This document shows positions 1-9,774 of a stretch of DNA of 64,000 nucleotides, piece by piece; position 1 is the stretch's first letter; each line of letters starts with the position of its first letter. The position numbers and the translations under genes were made by a program. This DNA is from Promerops cafer. Taxonomy: Eukaryota > Chordata > Aves > Passeriformes > Nectariniidae. Below the pieces are notes generated by a model that was not told where the DNA came from, ran no database searches, and saw only the letters and a program-made list of their open reading frames with translations. The stretch lies in assembly GCA_013398275.1 (NCBI GenBank), contig VZSE01009986.1, positions 1,214,794 to 1,278,793 of the forward strand, in the 5' to 3' direction.

Positions 1-115
1 GACCTCAAAGCTCATCCAGTCCCATTGCCCTGCCAAGGACAGGGACACCTTCCACAAGACCATGTTACTCGGAGCCCCATCCTGCCTGGCCCAGGGGTGG
101 GGAGTCCACCATCTA
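1..115 (-). mobile_element. CR1 LINE 3'-end fragment, antisense
   Basis: The opening bases (GACCTCAAAGCTCATCCAGT, then GCCAAGGACAGGGACACCTT, CCACAAGACCATGTTACTC and AGCCCCATCCTGCCTGGC) are the reverse complement of the well-known 3' untranslated end of avian CR1 retrotransposons. The element continues beyond the left edge. Old and non-functional. Confidence 0.85.
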
Positions 116-3100
116 CAGATATTTGTGGGGGAAAAACCTCTCTTGGTGACTCAGTTCACCACCAGCCTGTTCTGACAGCAGGGAAGGTTTCACAGAGCCA
201 GAAATCTGCAGCAAAGCCAGTGACAGAGACAGGGGGCACAGGGCACACTGATGCACAGGGAACACCCCAAAACCTCCTGAAAAATTGCCTGATGGAGATA
301 AGAGTGTGGGTGCAGAATGAGGTCCTCCTGCTAAAGCGGGTGCCACACTTCATCAGGAGTAATACCCCACATGGGCACCATGAAAAAGCCATGGGGAAGG
401 AGCAGGCTGGAGCAGAGCGGGAGGGTGTGGAGGGCTGTGGGTGTCTGCAGGCACCTCCAGACCATCCCACGCCTGCCCAGGGCCAGAACAGCCTCTTGGG
501 AACACATCTCACAGCAACAGCCCCGGCTTCAAAGCAGCCACATATTGCAGAAGCGCTCAGAAGTGGGACAGAAGTGTTTCGGGAAGCTTCAGTGTGCTCT
601 GGCATTGTGCAGCACAAAGAATAAGAGCACAGCCAGCAAGCCATCTCTGAATAGAACAGAAATAGAACCTTTTTCACTGAATAATACCTTATTTTGGCAT
701 GTGTGTTTGTTTACTTCAAAGTTATTTGTAAAATGCATGGTGGGGTTTGACCTCTGCTAAGTGAAAACAAGCTGTCTGAACTCCAGGTCAGTTCTTCAAG
801 AAAGTAATATTGTAAGTGATGAAAGCCTTGTCGGCTAATCTAAAGTTGTACAAGTTTTCTTGCTCTCCAGTTGACATTAAAAATCTTGCAGGTGCAAGAT
901 TGCAAAGCTCAAGAAGTTAATGAGCACAAAGACCACTCAGTCATCTGTTGGGTTTAATTGTTTTTAGAGCATGCACATTTTTACCAGCCACTCATCACTT
1001 CATAAATCCAGGAGAGCTCTTCTCTCATTCCTGCAGTTGAACTGTCTTACTTTTCTGCACATACTTTCCTCCCCCTTTCAAACAAAGCTGTTCTGTTTTT
1101 CACAGCCCTATTTCTTCTCGAGGACTGACTCCTCCACACACTTTTCCTCGCAGTTTACACCAGGCAAGTTTCTGGCTGGGAGTTGTTGGGATCAGCTGGG
1201 GAGGAGGGGGAAGGGAAGCACTATCAAGAGTGCTGGGGGAGGTCAGGAGTCTATTCATTTCATATTCATCTTCAGAAAAACAGCACAATAAAAGAAAACA
1301 TTTGATCTAGCAGACAAACAGAACATTTAGCCAGTTGTTAGAAGCAATTAAAACAAAGGGGCTGGGGAGCTCATTCTATGCCTTTGTTTGTCACCTATGC
1401 TTTAGCACTGCTCCTGTCATTTTTTTAAGAGCAGAAATTAACCCTGAAGTGCCAGACCATCCCTGCTCAGTGAGATTTCTCCAACCAGGTGTGAGCTCTA
1501 ATGAAGTTCCCTTTGCAGTCATTCCTGATTAATGCCAGAGGAGCTGGGGGCTCTTTGAGAACACCCACAAATGGGACACCTCTCCAAAAGGGCCCCTGTC
1601 AAATCCAAAGGGACCAGCTTTTCCAGGAGTGCTTTGGACAGGGAGACTGATACCCATGAGCTACCCCACTGCTGCTGGAGACGCTCCAGCCGTGGCTGAG
1701 GGACCATGAAGACCAGTGGGAGGGAGCCACGCAGCTCCAGACCCCTCATCTGTGCAGCTTCCTGCTAAATGGCTTTTTGGGTGTGCATTCTCCCAGGTTA
1801 CTAATGACAATTAATGACACTTGAAAAGCTAAATCACAAGGAGAGACTGCAGAAGCATTCCTCTCCAAGAACACCCATTTTCATCCACGTGCACAGATCT
1901 TCTCTGAAGGACCTTCAAGGCGACCAGCTCTGAATTGCCGGTTTCTGCGGGGCGAGGATTCCTCCTTTGTCTCCTTGTCTTACCTCTCGCTTGTATTTAT
2001 CACAAAATCAAAATGAAACAAACACTTCTCTTGTGAGGCTCTGACCAGGACAGCAGGAACAAAAGGACAGCTGAATGCAAGAACAAGTGTCATTGTGGTT
2101 TTCGATGACCCTCAGTGCTCCCCGCAGGAGCTGCACCAGATGCACGATGAATGGCTGTGCAGAGCAGCGCCGCAGAGGAACCTGTCCCAGGAAATGAGAC
2201 ACCTGGGGCCAGCTCCCCGCCGTGGGCTCGGCCAGCCAGTGCCTCTGCTTGTCACAACAGATGCACAAAGGAGCCCCCAAGAACCACAAGACACTGCAAT
2301 GGCCAAGGACCACAGCAATGTTTTAGATCTCTGCTCATCAGACATCCCCTGGTGGCTCAGGCAGCATCGTGGCAAGGGCAGAGAGCAAAGAGCAGGTGTT
2401 CAAAGAGAAGATGGGCAGCAGTTTCTCTAAATCCTACCTGTTCTGCCCCAGCATGCNTGGCAGCATCATGAGCCCAGCAAGGGCAGAGAGCAAAGAGCAG
2501 GTGTTCAAAGAGAGGATGGGCAGCAGTTTCTCTAAATCCTACCTGTTCTGCCCCAGCATGCTGAGACTGGGACTCTACTACCAAGAAAAGAATCTGTCTG
2601 GCACTAAGTCTACAAAATAAAATATCCAAACCACAAAAACAACACCCTGACCAACATGATAAATGAAAGGCAGGTTCCTCAGAGCATCAGATAGTCTGTA
2701 CCATGGAAAAAACAAAAGCTAAGTTGCAACATCTTTAAATTTATCTAAGCAAAACAATGGAATAGCAATTAATAATGAACACTTTGATAATACAGACAAC
2801 CAGCTATGTGAACAACCTTTTCACTGGCCCAAAGGGTTTTTAAATAAGACGTTTTTTCCTGTGTGTCAGGATTACCCAAAGTGTTGGTTGGTTTTACCCT
2901 CCTCATAAAAAGGTGACTTGTAGGGCTCTGTTGGAGGACAACAGCATTGCTACATGGAATTCAAACAGCCCCACACATCACCATGCCCTTCCCCGCAGAA
3001 AGAAGTTGTGATCCAGCACTGACTAACCATGATGTGCTTTCTAAGCCTGGAACAACTGTTCCCTAAAAAAACAGGAGAGGAAAACAGCCACAGGTAAAGT

Positions 3101-3201
3101 GACCTGTCCCAGGAGGTGGTCAGAGGACACCTGTCTGTTGGGCTCCCATGGCTCCTCATCCCCAGATCTCGCTGCCTTGCTCTGAGCTCAGCCCATCTCA
3201 C
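116..3201 (-). other. NR6A1 intron between LBD exons
   Basis: This follows the donor at 3201. It has only short open frames, none resembling the missing LBD exons. Contents of note are the CR1 fragment at the edge and the N-flanked duplication near 2.4 kb. Confidence 0.8.
2360..2561. repeat. Near-perfect direct duplication around a single N
   Basis: Copy 1 (2373-2456) and copy 2 (2478-2561) are 84 nt each with one mismatch (GAAGATGGG against GAGGATGGG). A single N at 2457 sits exactly at the end of copy 1. This is the pattern of two contig ends that overlap but were joined without merging, so the duplication may be artificial. Confidence 0.85.
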
Positions 3202-3456
3202 CTGTGCAGCTCGTCGTCAGAGGGAGAGTACTTGGAGGTGACATCCGCAAGGTCACCGAAGATCTGCTTGCTGTAAACAGTCAGCGAGGAGAGCAGGATC
3301 AGCTCCTGCCACGTAGAGCTGAGCAGGCAGGTATAGTCCTTGATGGAGAGTTCGCAGAAGAACGGCAGCTTCTTGATCCAAGCAATCTGCCTGAAAAGCA
3401 ATTCATCCGCCAGGCGACACAGCAACGCAAACAGCTCTGCCTGAGTCACTTTATAC
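3202..3456 (-). CDS. NR6A1: NR6A1 exon: first part of ligand-binding domain
   Basis: This 255-nt minus-strand exon encodes the first helices of the NR6A1 (GCNF) ligand-binding domain. The acceptor reads TGCCTGCAG before GTATAAAG and the donor reads CACAG before GTGAGA. The translation starts YKVTQAELFALLCRLADELL and runs through FCELSIKDYTCLLSSTWQEL to KYSPSDDELHR. It is nearly identical to the mammalian protein as I remember it; differences include GDLADVTSK for GELADVTAK. The segment with STWQEL is the nuclear-receptor signature region of helices 3-5. It enters with two codon bases already supplied (the Gly of EDG) and leaves after AG of an Arg codon, the same phase as in mammals. NR6A1 is a nuclear orphan receptor that represses pluripotency and germ-cell genes. 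The remaining LBD exons (human FSDEGMEV onward) are not found between 1 and 3201, so they must lie beyond the left edge. Confidence 0.97.
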
Positions 3457-3773
3457 CTGCAGGCACAGTTCATACAAAGGCAGAAAAAACCATTAAATGA
3501 CATCATCCGACGAGGCACTTGGAAAAAAGGCAAATGCCAGTGCCCAGAGTGTCACCTGGTGACAGCAGCCACGATGGTCAGCACCCACCCCGCCTGGGCT
3601 GAGGGGAGTCCTCGCAGCCCCTGGGGTCACCCACCTGCCCAGCACCCAGCCTGGAAGCCCGTGCCAGGCCCACGCACCCCAGCTCCAGCCCCAGCAGGAC
3701 GGGGCGGGGTCCGGTTTGCCGCTTGCGCCGCGGCCGCGCCCCGGCCCAGGGGACGCCCCCGCGTCACACGCAC
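3457..3773 (-). other. NR6A1 intron, 317 nt, GC-rich
   Basis: A short intron between the two hinge/LBD exons, strongly CpG-rich near 3.70-3.77 kb (GCCGCGGCCGCGCCCCGG). Nothing else seen. Confidence 0.9.
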
Positions 3774-4001
3774 CCGTCCTCGATGAGCATGGGGGTGCCG
3801 AGCGGCTCCAGGTCCTCGGCGCACAGCAGCTGGCCGATGAGGCTGTGCGACTGCGGGTCCAGGCCGCGCGGCTGCGGCGCCACCAGCGCCGAGTGCGCCG
3901 AGTAGCTAAAAAGGTGCGGCAGGTACTGGTAGTGCGTGGACACCGGCGTGCCCAGGTACTGATCCCTGAGTGCAGCGAACCCGTTCAGCTCCACGGACCT
4001 A
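3774..4001 (-). CDS. NR6A1: NR6A1 exon: hinge to start of LBD
   Basis: This 228-nt minus-strand exon encodes the distal hinge and start of the LBD. The acceptor is TTTCCAG before TAGGTCC; the donor is GGACGG before GTGCGT. The readable protein is SRSVELNGFAALRDQYLG, then HYQYLPHLFSYSAHSALV, and LIGQLLCAEDLEPLGTPM ending LIEDG. These blocks match mammalian NR6A1 (SRSVELNGF, HYQYIPHLFSYSGHS, SAEDLEPLGTPMLIEDG), with replacements clustered in the middle. It begins with the last base of a Ser codon and ends after two bases of Gly, so it joins its neighbours in frame. The exon is markedly GC- and CpG-rich compared with the other NR6A1 exons, mostly at third positions, and the 317-nt intron on its left is equally GC-rich. 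I see no frameshift or stop. Confidence 0.97.
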
Positions 4002-4864
4002 CTGGAAAGGGAAAAGCTCCTCAATGCACCCCCAAAACTCCACCCGATTCATTACAGCGTCGCAGCGAGCTCCACCATGAACAAAAACAGGGAAAGCAAA
4101 CAGAATGGAAAGGCCTTTGTGTTTAGAGCCTGCCCTGGAGAGAGCCGCGTGTGCCCCGGACGCACGTCCAGCCTGGCTGGGCGCTGGTTCCACGTGATGG
4201 ACAGCTGGGAGCTGCTGCTGAGCTGCCACTCAGGCAGCAAAGCAGAAACCCAAAACACACCTGTGCCCAGCCTCTCCACCCCGGCTTCCTTACAGGGCCA
4301 GAATTCAGGACTGCACATGAAGTACTCACACAGCCAGTGAACACAAACAAGGCCAAGCTTAAGCTGCAACTGAAAGCAGATGGGATCAGGTCTGAGATTC
4401 TTGCTGTGTTTGCAATCAAAGGCTGCATCAGGAACTGCAGCAGGAGGTTTGCACTCAGAGTAGCCAACTTTAACGTAACACCACCAATTACTAACATAAA
4501 TGGTTTTATTTTCAAAATCTGAGCACGGTGCAGAGAAAAAGCTTATGCTGAATGAGCAGTGAAAGGTGATCAAGTTCTCAAGATCTGCAGAAAACACAGA
4601 GGTGTATAAACTGAGGTATATTTTAAATATAATTGTAATTCAAGATTGTCTTCCTTTGCTCACGAACATCTCCCTTCCCAGTTCAATCCTTTCAGCCCGA
4701 TGCCTGCTTGTCTTAGAACACAATCAGAGAGGTAAGAACCTGCTTCATGACCAGTTTACACAGAGATGCACTCACATGTTTTCCCTACACTGACCCCAAG
4801 TATCACTCAGGGAAAGAAATCCAAGATTCCTGTAACACCAAATTCTTCCAGGGGTCATTCTCAC
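4002..4864 (-). other. NR6A1 intron, 863 nt
   Basis: Lies between hinge exons. Overlapping ORFs up to 181 codons on both strands are unrelated to known domains. No repeats seen. Confidence 0.9.
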
Positions 4865-5022
4865 CTTGAAGATGGAGTAGAAACAGGTGAAGGCTGGTTG
4901 CTCTCAGAAACTCCATTTCCAGGGGAACTATGGTCACTGTCTCCGTTGTTGCTCCATGACATGTTTGCCTCTCCCTCAAATTCTTGCCCAGACATAATTC
5001 TCTCAATCTCTTCCTCTGATAT
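4865..5022 (-). CDS. NR6A1: NR6A1 exon: hinge, serine-rich
   Basis: This 158-nt minus-strand exon encodes the acidic and serine-rich hinge. The acceptor is TTTGACAG before ATATCAGAGG; the donor is CTTCAAG before GTGAGAA. The translation begins ISEEEIERIMSGQEFEGEAN, continues MSWSNNGDSDHSSPGNG and ends SESNQPSPVSTPSS. It corresponds to human ISEEEIERIMSGQEFEEEAN followed by HWSNHGDSDHSSPGN. The bird version appears to carry one extra residue (NMSWSNN against NHWSNH) and Val and Pro changes near the end. It starts at a codon boundary after VQ and ends with AG, completed to Ser by the T that opens the next exon. In this segment the open frame is short and flanked by stops, so the exon is recognised from homology and splice sites, not from a long ORF. 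Confidence 0.96.
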
Positions 5023-6435
5023 CTGTCAAATAGAGGACACAATTGTTACTCTGGCTGGGAACAGAAAAGCAGAGCCTCTGTTTGCAAACACCTTGTTTGG
5101 TCACATCCAACAGGGCTGAGCCTCCCACCCTCCTGCAGGTACCACATCCTTTCTCTGCATTTAACAATACACATGAAAAATTCTATTTACAGGTAATCGT
5201 GGTGACCTCCAGCAGCACCATTCAAGTGAGGGTAGACAGGAACTGACACATGAAAAGATGATGTCAGATGGACATGGCAACGAGCTGTACATCAGCCACT
5301 GTCACACCGTGAAAAACCTGGGAGTAATTGAGGCCAGTGCACTGGGAACATCACTCAGGACTGGCAGAGGGAAAGGCAAACAGGAGGTGGGGCAGGCTCT
5401 GGTTTGATAAAGCAATCAAGAGAAGCAAGGTGACACATACAAAATCAGTCAGGAAAACATTTACAGGGAGACAGAGTTCCCTATTTTCCTCCAGTAAGAA
5501 TCAGGTGGCACCTGAAGTAGCAATTGAGCATCTGATACTTAAGTTCTAGAGAGTAACATATACAAAGCTAAAATGGACTAAAAAAATTTTAAAATTGAGC
5601 TCCCTCTAATACAAAGTTCCAAGAAAGTGCTGGGCATGCTCCTGGAGGAATGTTCCACCACTAATGGGGAAAATGCAACAAAAAATTTAGAGGCTTCTTT
5701 TTTTTTTTTTAAATTCTGTGTCCATCCCTTTACACAAACAGCAGGAGACAGGTCTGTGTGGTTCCAGGCAGGCTGTGTCTCACACTGACCACAGGCTCTG
5801 CCCAGCAGCGCAGAGCGGTGCCTGCTTGGGTCCTCACGCCTTGGGTCGGACTGAGTGCTCCTTCCCAGGCACTCAGACTCACAGAAACTGCTTTCAGTGT
5901 TATTTCTATTTTGCTAAAATAAACAGTAAACTTTTAAAAGACCCCTCTTCCAGAAGCAAGCTGGAAATGGCCATCATTTCTCAGGCGTGCGGCACAAGCT
6001 GCTGTGCTGAATTACCTCGCGCTTTACAAGGCATCTCTGGACAAGCTGTGCCATCAATCAGAGAGACATTTACTGGTGCCCTGCTTGCCACAGCTGAAGG
6101 GACTGCAGCAGGCAGATTGAGATTTACTGGGAGTCATGAGGGACAGGCGTCCTTGTGTGGCTCACAAAGGACAGGGTGCAGCGAGCCTGTCTGTGAGCCC
6201 ATGCAGCACCCCGGGACAGGCAGCCCCAGCTCTATTCACCAATCTGCAGCTCGTGATGCATTTCCGACAGTCAGAGCCCTGCCACGCCAGCAGGAGGCAC
6301 GGCCAGGGATGATGGAGGCTCAACCAAGCCATCCCCAGCCAGGCTGAGCTGCTGCCGTGGTCTGAGCCCAGCCCAGCCAAAGCCAGGAGACCAAAAGCTG
6401 AAGGGAACCACTGAGGGACAGCCACCCGTGCTCAC
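5023..6435 (-). other. NR6A1 intron, 1413 nt
   Basis: Separates the C-terminal-extension exon from the hinge exon. It has a T-run at about 5699-5710. A 209-codon plus-strand ORF at 5718-6347 shows no recognisable domain. Confidence 0.9.
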
Positions 6436-6491
6436 CTGGACAGGTCCGATGCTTTTGTTTCTGCCTCCTGGCATGCCATCCTCCCTGATTG
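6436..6491 (-). CDS. NR6A1: NR6A1 exon: DBD C-terminal extension
   Basis: This 56-nt minus-strand exon encodes AIREDGMPGGRNKSIGPVQ, the C-terminal extension that follows the zinc fingers. The acceptor is GTCTTTCAG before CAATCAGG and the donor is GTCCAG before GTGAGCAC. The residues appear identical to mammalian NR6A1. In this receptor family the extension (T and A boxes, with a GMPGGRN-type motif like the RGGRN of NR5A receptors) contacts the minor groove 5' of the half-site and allows binding to TCAAGGTCA or DR0 elements. Two bases complete the Ala codon begun by the G at the end of the DBD exon, and the exon closes at a codon boundary. Reading through the donor gives VSTGG and soon leaves NR6A1 similarity, which confirms the splice point. 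Confidence 0.97.
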
Positions 6492-8275
6492 CTGAAAGAC
6501 ACAACCAAACCTTAGCGAGGAACACTGCTGCTGAGTACTCCCAAAGTACATAAGTAGATACCTATTTATGTTGAAAGAAGTTTTTATACCTTAAAGGATT
6601 CATTTTTTTCATTAAAGAAGTTTACAGAGAAACCCCCAGTGCTCGAGCAGCACGCACCATGGTTCTCACCCCAAAAGGCACATCGATGGGGCTACAAGCA
6701 TCACTCAAGGATTTTAGTTTCTTCACGTGCTCCTTGAGTGACAGGAAATGAAGAAATAGCAATCCTTTATCACAATTAATTCCAGCATAATTTGAGAAGT
6801 GGCACACGATAAGGAACCCTATCTGGCCCCTGGAAATAACCCAGTGAATGCCCAGGACTGCTGGAAAATGAGATGTGGAGGCCAGAACGTCCAACTCCAC
6901 TGCCCACAGCCCCGTGAAGCACCACGAGCCAGAGTCCACCAGAGAGACACCACCAGTGCTGCCACCAACACAGACACAAAGCACTGCACTGGTGACTGCT
7001 AGCCCTGCTGTCACTTGAGAGGGTCACATCTCCTACAGCCACCACAGAAAACAGAGGGAAGATGTTTGACCCTGCTGGTTGCTTGCAAAGCTGCTGTTTA
7101 AAACTCAAATTACCACACCGAGCTGCACAGCTGCATTTCAGAGGGGCAGCCTCGTTTCTCAGCTGCATTTTTAAGGCTCTTCAAACAATTTGAAGGGAGC
7201 TCCAGTGAAGTCCAGCTGAGGGGACTAACCCGGAGCAGCTCCTGTACCTTGCTCTTCCCTCTGCCCCTCTCTGCAGAAGCCCACGGCAGCCCTGCTCCTC
7301 GTGTGCCTCCCTCCCAGGCTGCTCCCCCATTTATCAGGGCCCCATCTCTTTCCCACCACGACCTGGCCAGACTTGGCAGGAGGCTCTCCCCAGCTGCACG
7401 GTGACCTTGCTGCTGCATGGCCTCACCCTGCTTGGCACATGGGGCTGCAGGAGGCCCTGCTGGAGCAGAAAATGACACAAAATTTAAGCAAAAAAAAATT
7501 CTGTCCCAGAAAAGCCACGCTGCTGCTTGGTTTGAGATATGCTCAGCTCAAATCCTCCTTGTGTGCCTGGAGGCTGCTCCTGCAGCTCAGGGAGAGCCTC
7601 AGCAGGGCAGAGGAGAGGGCCACAGGACCTGAACTGTGGCTTCCCAAACCCCAGCCACCGACCTGGGCAATGCACAGCACTGGCTGTTTATTTCCTATGA
7701 AAGCTCTTTATAAAAAACACCAGTTTCTTAAGGGGGAAAAAGAAAAAAAAGTGAAAAAAGCTGTCACCCCATTTAGGTTTTTTTAGCTTACTGGAACTAC
7801 AGGAATTCTGGGGGAATTTTTCTCATTTTCCAAGATATTTTACCACTAACTGTTATTTAGAAGCTCCCCTTCAGCTCATTCCATTATGAGCCCTGGGCAT
7901 AAATTGTCTTGGTCTTTTGATTTCAAAGCATAATTTTAGCAGACAATAGCTTACACCTGCAACAAAATGTAGGAATGTTTTTGCTGGTGGTCCATCAAAA
8001 AGGCCTCAAGAGACCTGAATGGTTCCCAAATACAGATGGACTCTCTGGAATATCATCCTGGTCCTGGGCTGCACGACAGCCAGTCTCCTCAAAGCTCGTT
8101 CTCCTACCAGCACTAAGCTCTGCCCCGGATCTTCCAACCCAACAATGCCGCAACCTGGGCGCCAGGGCAGGAAGAGAAAGCTCCAGAACCCAACACCGAG
8201 GACCTTCAGGGCTGCCTGTGGCCTCCCCGGCCTTGGCAGAGACACCAGCGGTGAGAGAAATTCGCGCGGTTGTTT

Positions 8276-8370
8276 GGAGAAGGAAGGAAAAGGAAAGGAG
8301 AGAATGAAGAGAAGAGGGAAGGAGGAGAAGGGAGGGAAGGAGGGGAGCGGGGAGGGCGGGCGGGCGGCCG
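8276..8370. repeat. Polypurine tract grading into GC boxes
   Basis: The plus strand is almost pure purine from 8276 (GAGAAGGAAGGAAAAGGAAA and further GGAGG/GAAG units), changing near 8355 to GGGCGGGCGGGCGG, a run of Sp1-like GC boxes. It directly precedes the minisatellite. Long mirror-like purine tracts of this kind can form triplex DNA. Confidence 0.85.
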
Positions 8371-8422
8371 GCAGGTGGCGCTGCGGCCCCGCCGGTGAGA
8401 GCCGCCCCCAGGCGAGGGACCC

Positions 8423-8643
8423 GAGCGCCCCCAGACCCACTGCAGCCCCCGACCCCGGAAAGGGGCTCTGAGCCGCCCCCAGACCCACTGCAGCCCCCGA
8501 CCCTGGCAAAGGGCTCTGAGCCGCCCCCAGACCCACTGCAGCCCCCGACCCCGGAAAGGGGCTCTGAGCCGCCCCCAGACCCACTGCAGCCCCCGACCCC
8601 GGAAAGGGGCTCTGAGCCGCCCCCAGACCCACTGCAGCCCCCT
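8423..8643. repeat. 48-bp GC-rich minisatellite, about 4.6 copies
   Basis: Units start at 8423, 8470, 8518, 8566 and 8614, each beginning GAGCCGCCCCCAGACCCACT; the first copy lacks one C. Copies are nearly identical. The unit is 16 codons long, which produces long spurious ORFs on both strands. On the minus strand each unit contains four G-runs (GGGG, GGGGG, GGG, GGGGG) with loops of 2, 7 and 3 bases, a canonical G-quadruplex pattern. It lies in the NR6A1 intron between the DBD exon and the C-terminal-extension exon. Confidence 0.95.
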
Positions 8644-9435
8644 GATCACAGCTCTCCCCCTCTCAGCCCCTGATGCATTTTCTAAGGACGATCCCGGAGG
8701 ATTTGCAGTGAATTTATGGAAGTTTCAGTGCCTCTGACAGGCGGCTTTCACATGAGCGATGGCCCAGAGGCCATCAACAGCCACATCTAAAACCATGTGG
8801 TGACACTGGGGTCTGGCAAACGGGATGGTCACTGCCCTGCCTCACTGCACGGCCAGGGCAGCACAGCCAGCTCCCACCTGTGCCATCAAACCAAGGAACC
8901 CCTGCTTTTAACGGGTAACAGCAATTCCAGAGGTTAAACACACAAAAGACTGGGGTGAGGAGTAGAGACGTGACACTGAAATCAACCACAGCCCAATATT
9001 TATTACTAATTTCTGAGTTACTTCAGACTGTCCATCCTGAAGGTGATACCACATCATTCCATCACCTCTGCACACGTGGGGATGAGGGGTGGCTGTCCCC
9101 TACCCAGACCACAACTGTTTCAACCAGAGCAGGTGGGCAGTGAAAACCCTCACATCTCACCCGTGGGCAGCAGCTGCTGGTCTAAGCACCCACGACAGCA
9201 AACAGGTAAGATCTCTTGGGATTCTTAAATCCTATTTAAATGCTTTAATTTTTGCCTCGTTACTAGACTGAAGCATGGAAACAGTGACCACTTTGCTCAG
9301 CGTAAATACAAACATTCTCCAAATATTTATACGTGCTTCCAATTCATACAGATCGTTCCTCCAAACAGCAGTGAAGTAGCTCAGAACTATACGTGCATAA
9401 TTTTTAATCCGTGCATGACTTTGCTGAAGTTTTGC

Positions 9436-9456
9436 TTTTTTTTTTTTTTTTTTTTC
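9436..9456. repeat. Poly-T run beside the DBD exon
   Basis: Twenty-one consecutive T on the plus strand (A on the NR6A1 sense strand), about 90 bases downstream of the DBD exon donor in the intron. Confidence 0.97.
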
Positions 9457-9543
9457 TGGCAGTTTCGGAGACAGAACTGCAGGAGAAGGGGGCAGCGGAG
9501 GGAAGGGCAGCCCCCGGGGCAGCAGAGCCCCCCTGGCCGTTAC

Positions 9544-9774
9544 CTTTGCGGTTCATGCCCATCTGGAGGCACTTGAGCAGCCGGCAGTACTGGCACCTGT
9601 TGCGCTGCTTGCGGGACATGACGCAGTTCTTGTCCCGGCTGCACCTGTACACGCGCTTGTTGCAGATGCTCCTCTTGAAGAAGCCCTTGCAGCCCTCGCA
9701 GGAGATGATCCCATAGTGCAGCCCCGTGGCCCTGTCCCCGCAGATCAGGCAGGTTCGCTGATCCACCCGCTCAT
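9544..9774 (-). CDS. NR6A1: NR6A1 exon: complete two-zinc-finger DNA-binding domain
   Basis: This 231-nt minus-strand exon encodes the whole nuclear-receptor DNA-binding domain of NR6A1/GCNF. Finger 1 is C-LI-C-x13-C-EG-C with P-box CEGCKGFFKRS. Finger 2 is C-SRDKN-C-VMSRKQRNR-C-QY-C. It is followed by RLLKCLQMGMNRK. All eight zinc-binding cysteines are present. The combination GDRATGLHYGIISCEGC and SICNKRVYRCSRDKNC identifies NR6A1 and not NR5A or NR2 members. The acceptor is CTTGCCTTGCAG before ATGAGCGG and the donor is CGCAAAG before GTAACGG. Immediately upstream of the fingers the residues are DERVDQRT, against DDRAEQRT in mammals. The exon is entered in phase 1 (one base supplied from the upstream exon), which constrains any N-terminal exon. 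The receptor is nuclear and binds AGGTCA direct repeats with no spacer, mainly as a repressor. Confidence 0.99.

Larger units (their letters stand above)
6492..9543 (-). other. NR6A1 intron, 3052 nt, repeat-bearing
   Basis: Separates the DBD exon from the extension exon. It carries the polypurine tract, the 48-bp minisatellite and the poly-T run. No other gene recognised. Confidence 0.9.

Noticed and set aside
8006..8632. 208-codon minus-strand ORF and a 147-codon ORF with repeated peptide units
   Set aside because: They are produced by the 48-bp minisatellite, whose length is a multiple of three. No domain and no splice context.
9544..9774. Possibility that the zinc-finger exon belongs to NR5A1, a known neighbour of NR6A1
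   Set aside because: NR5A1 has a different finger (CPVCGDKVSGYHYG). The residues here are NR6A1-specific, and the following exon is the NR6A1 extension.
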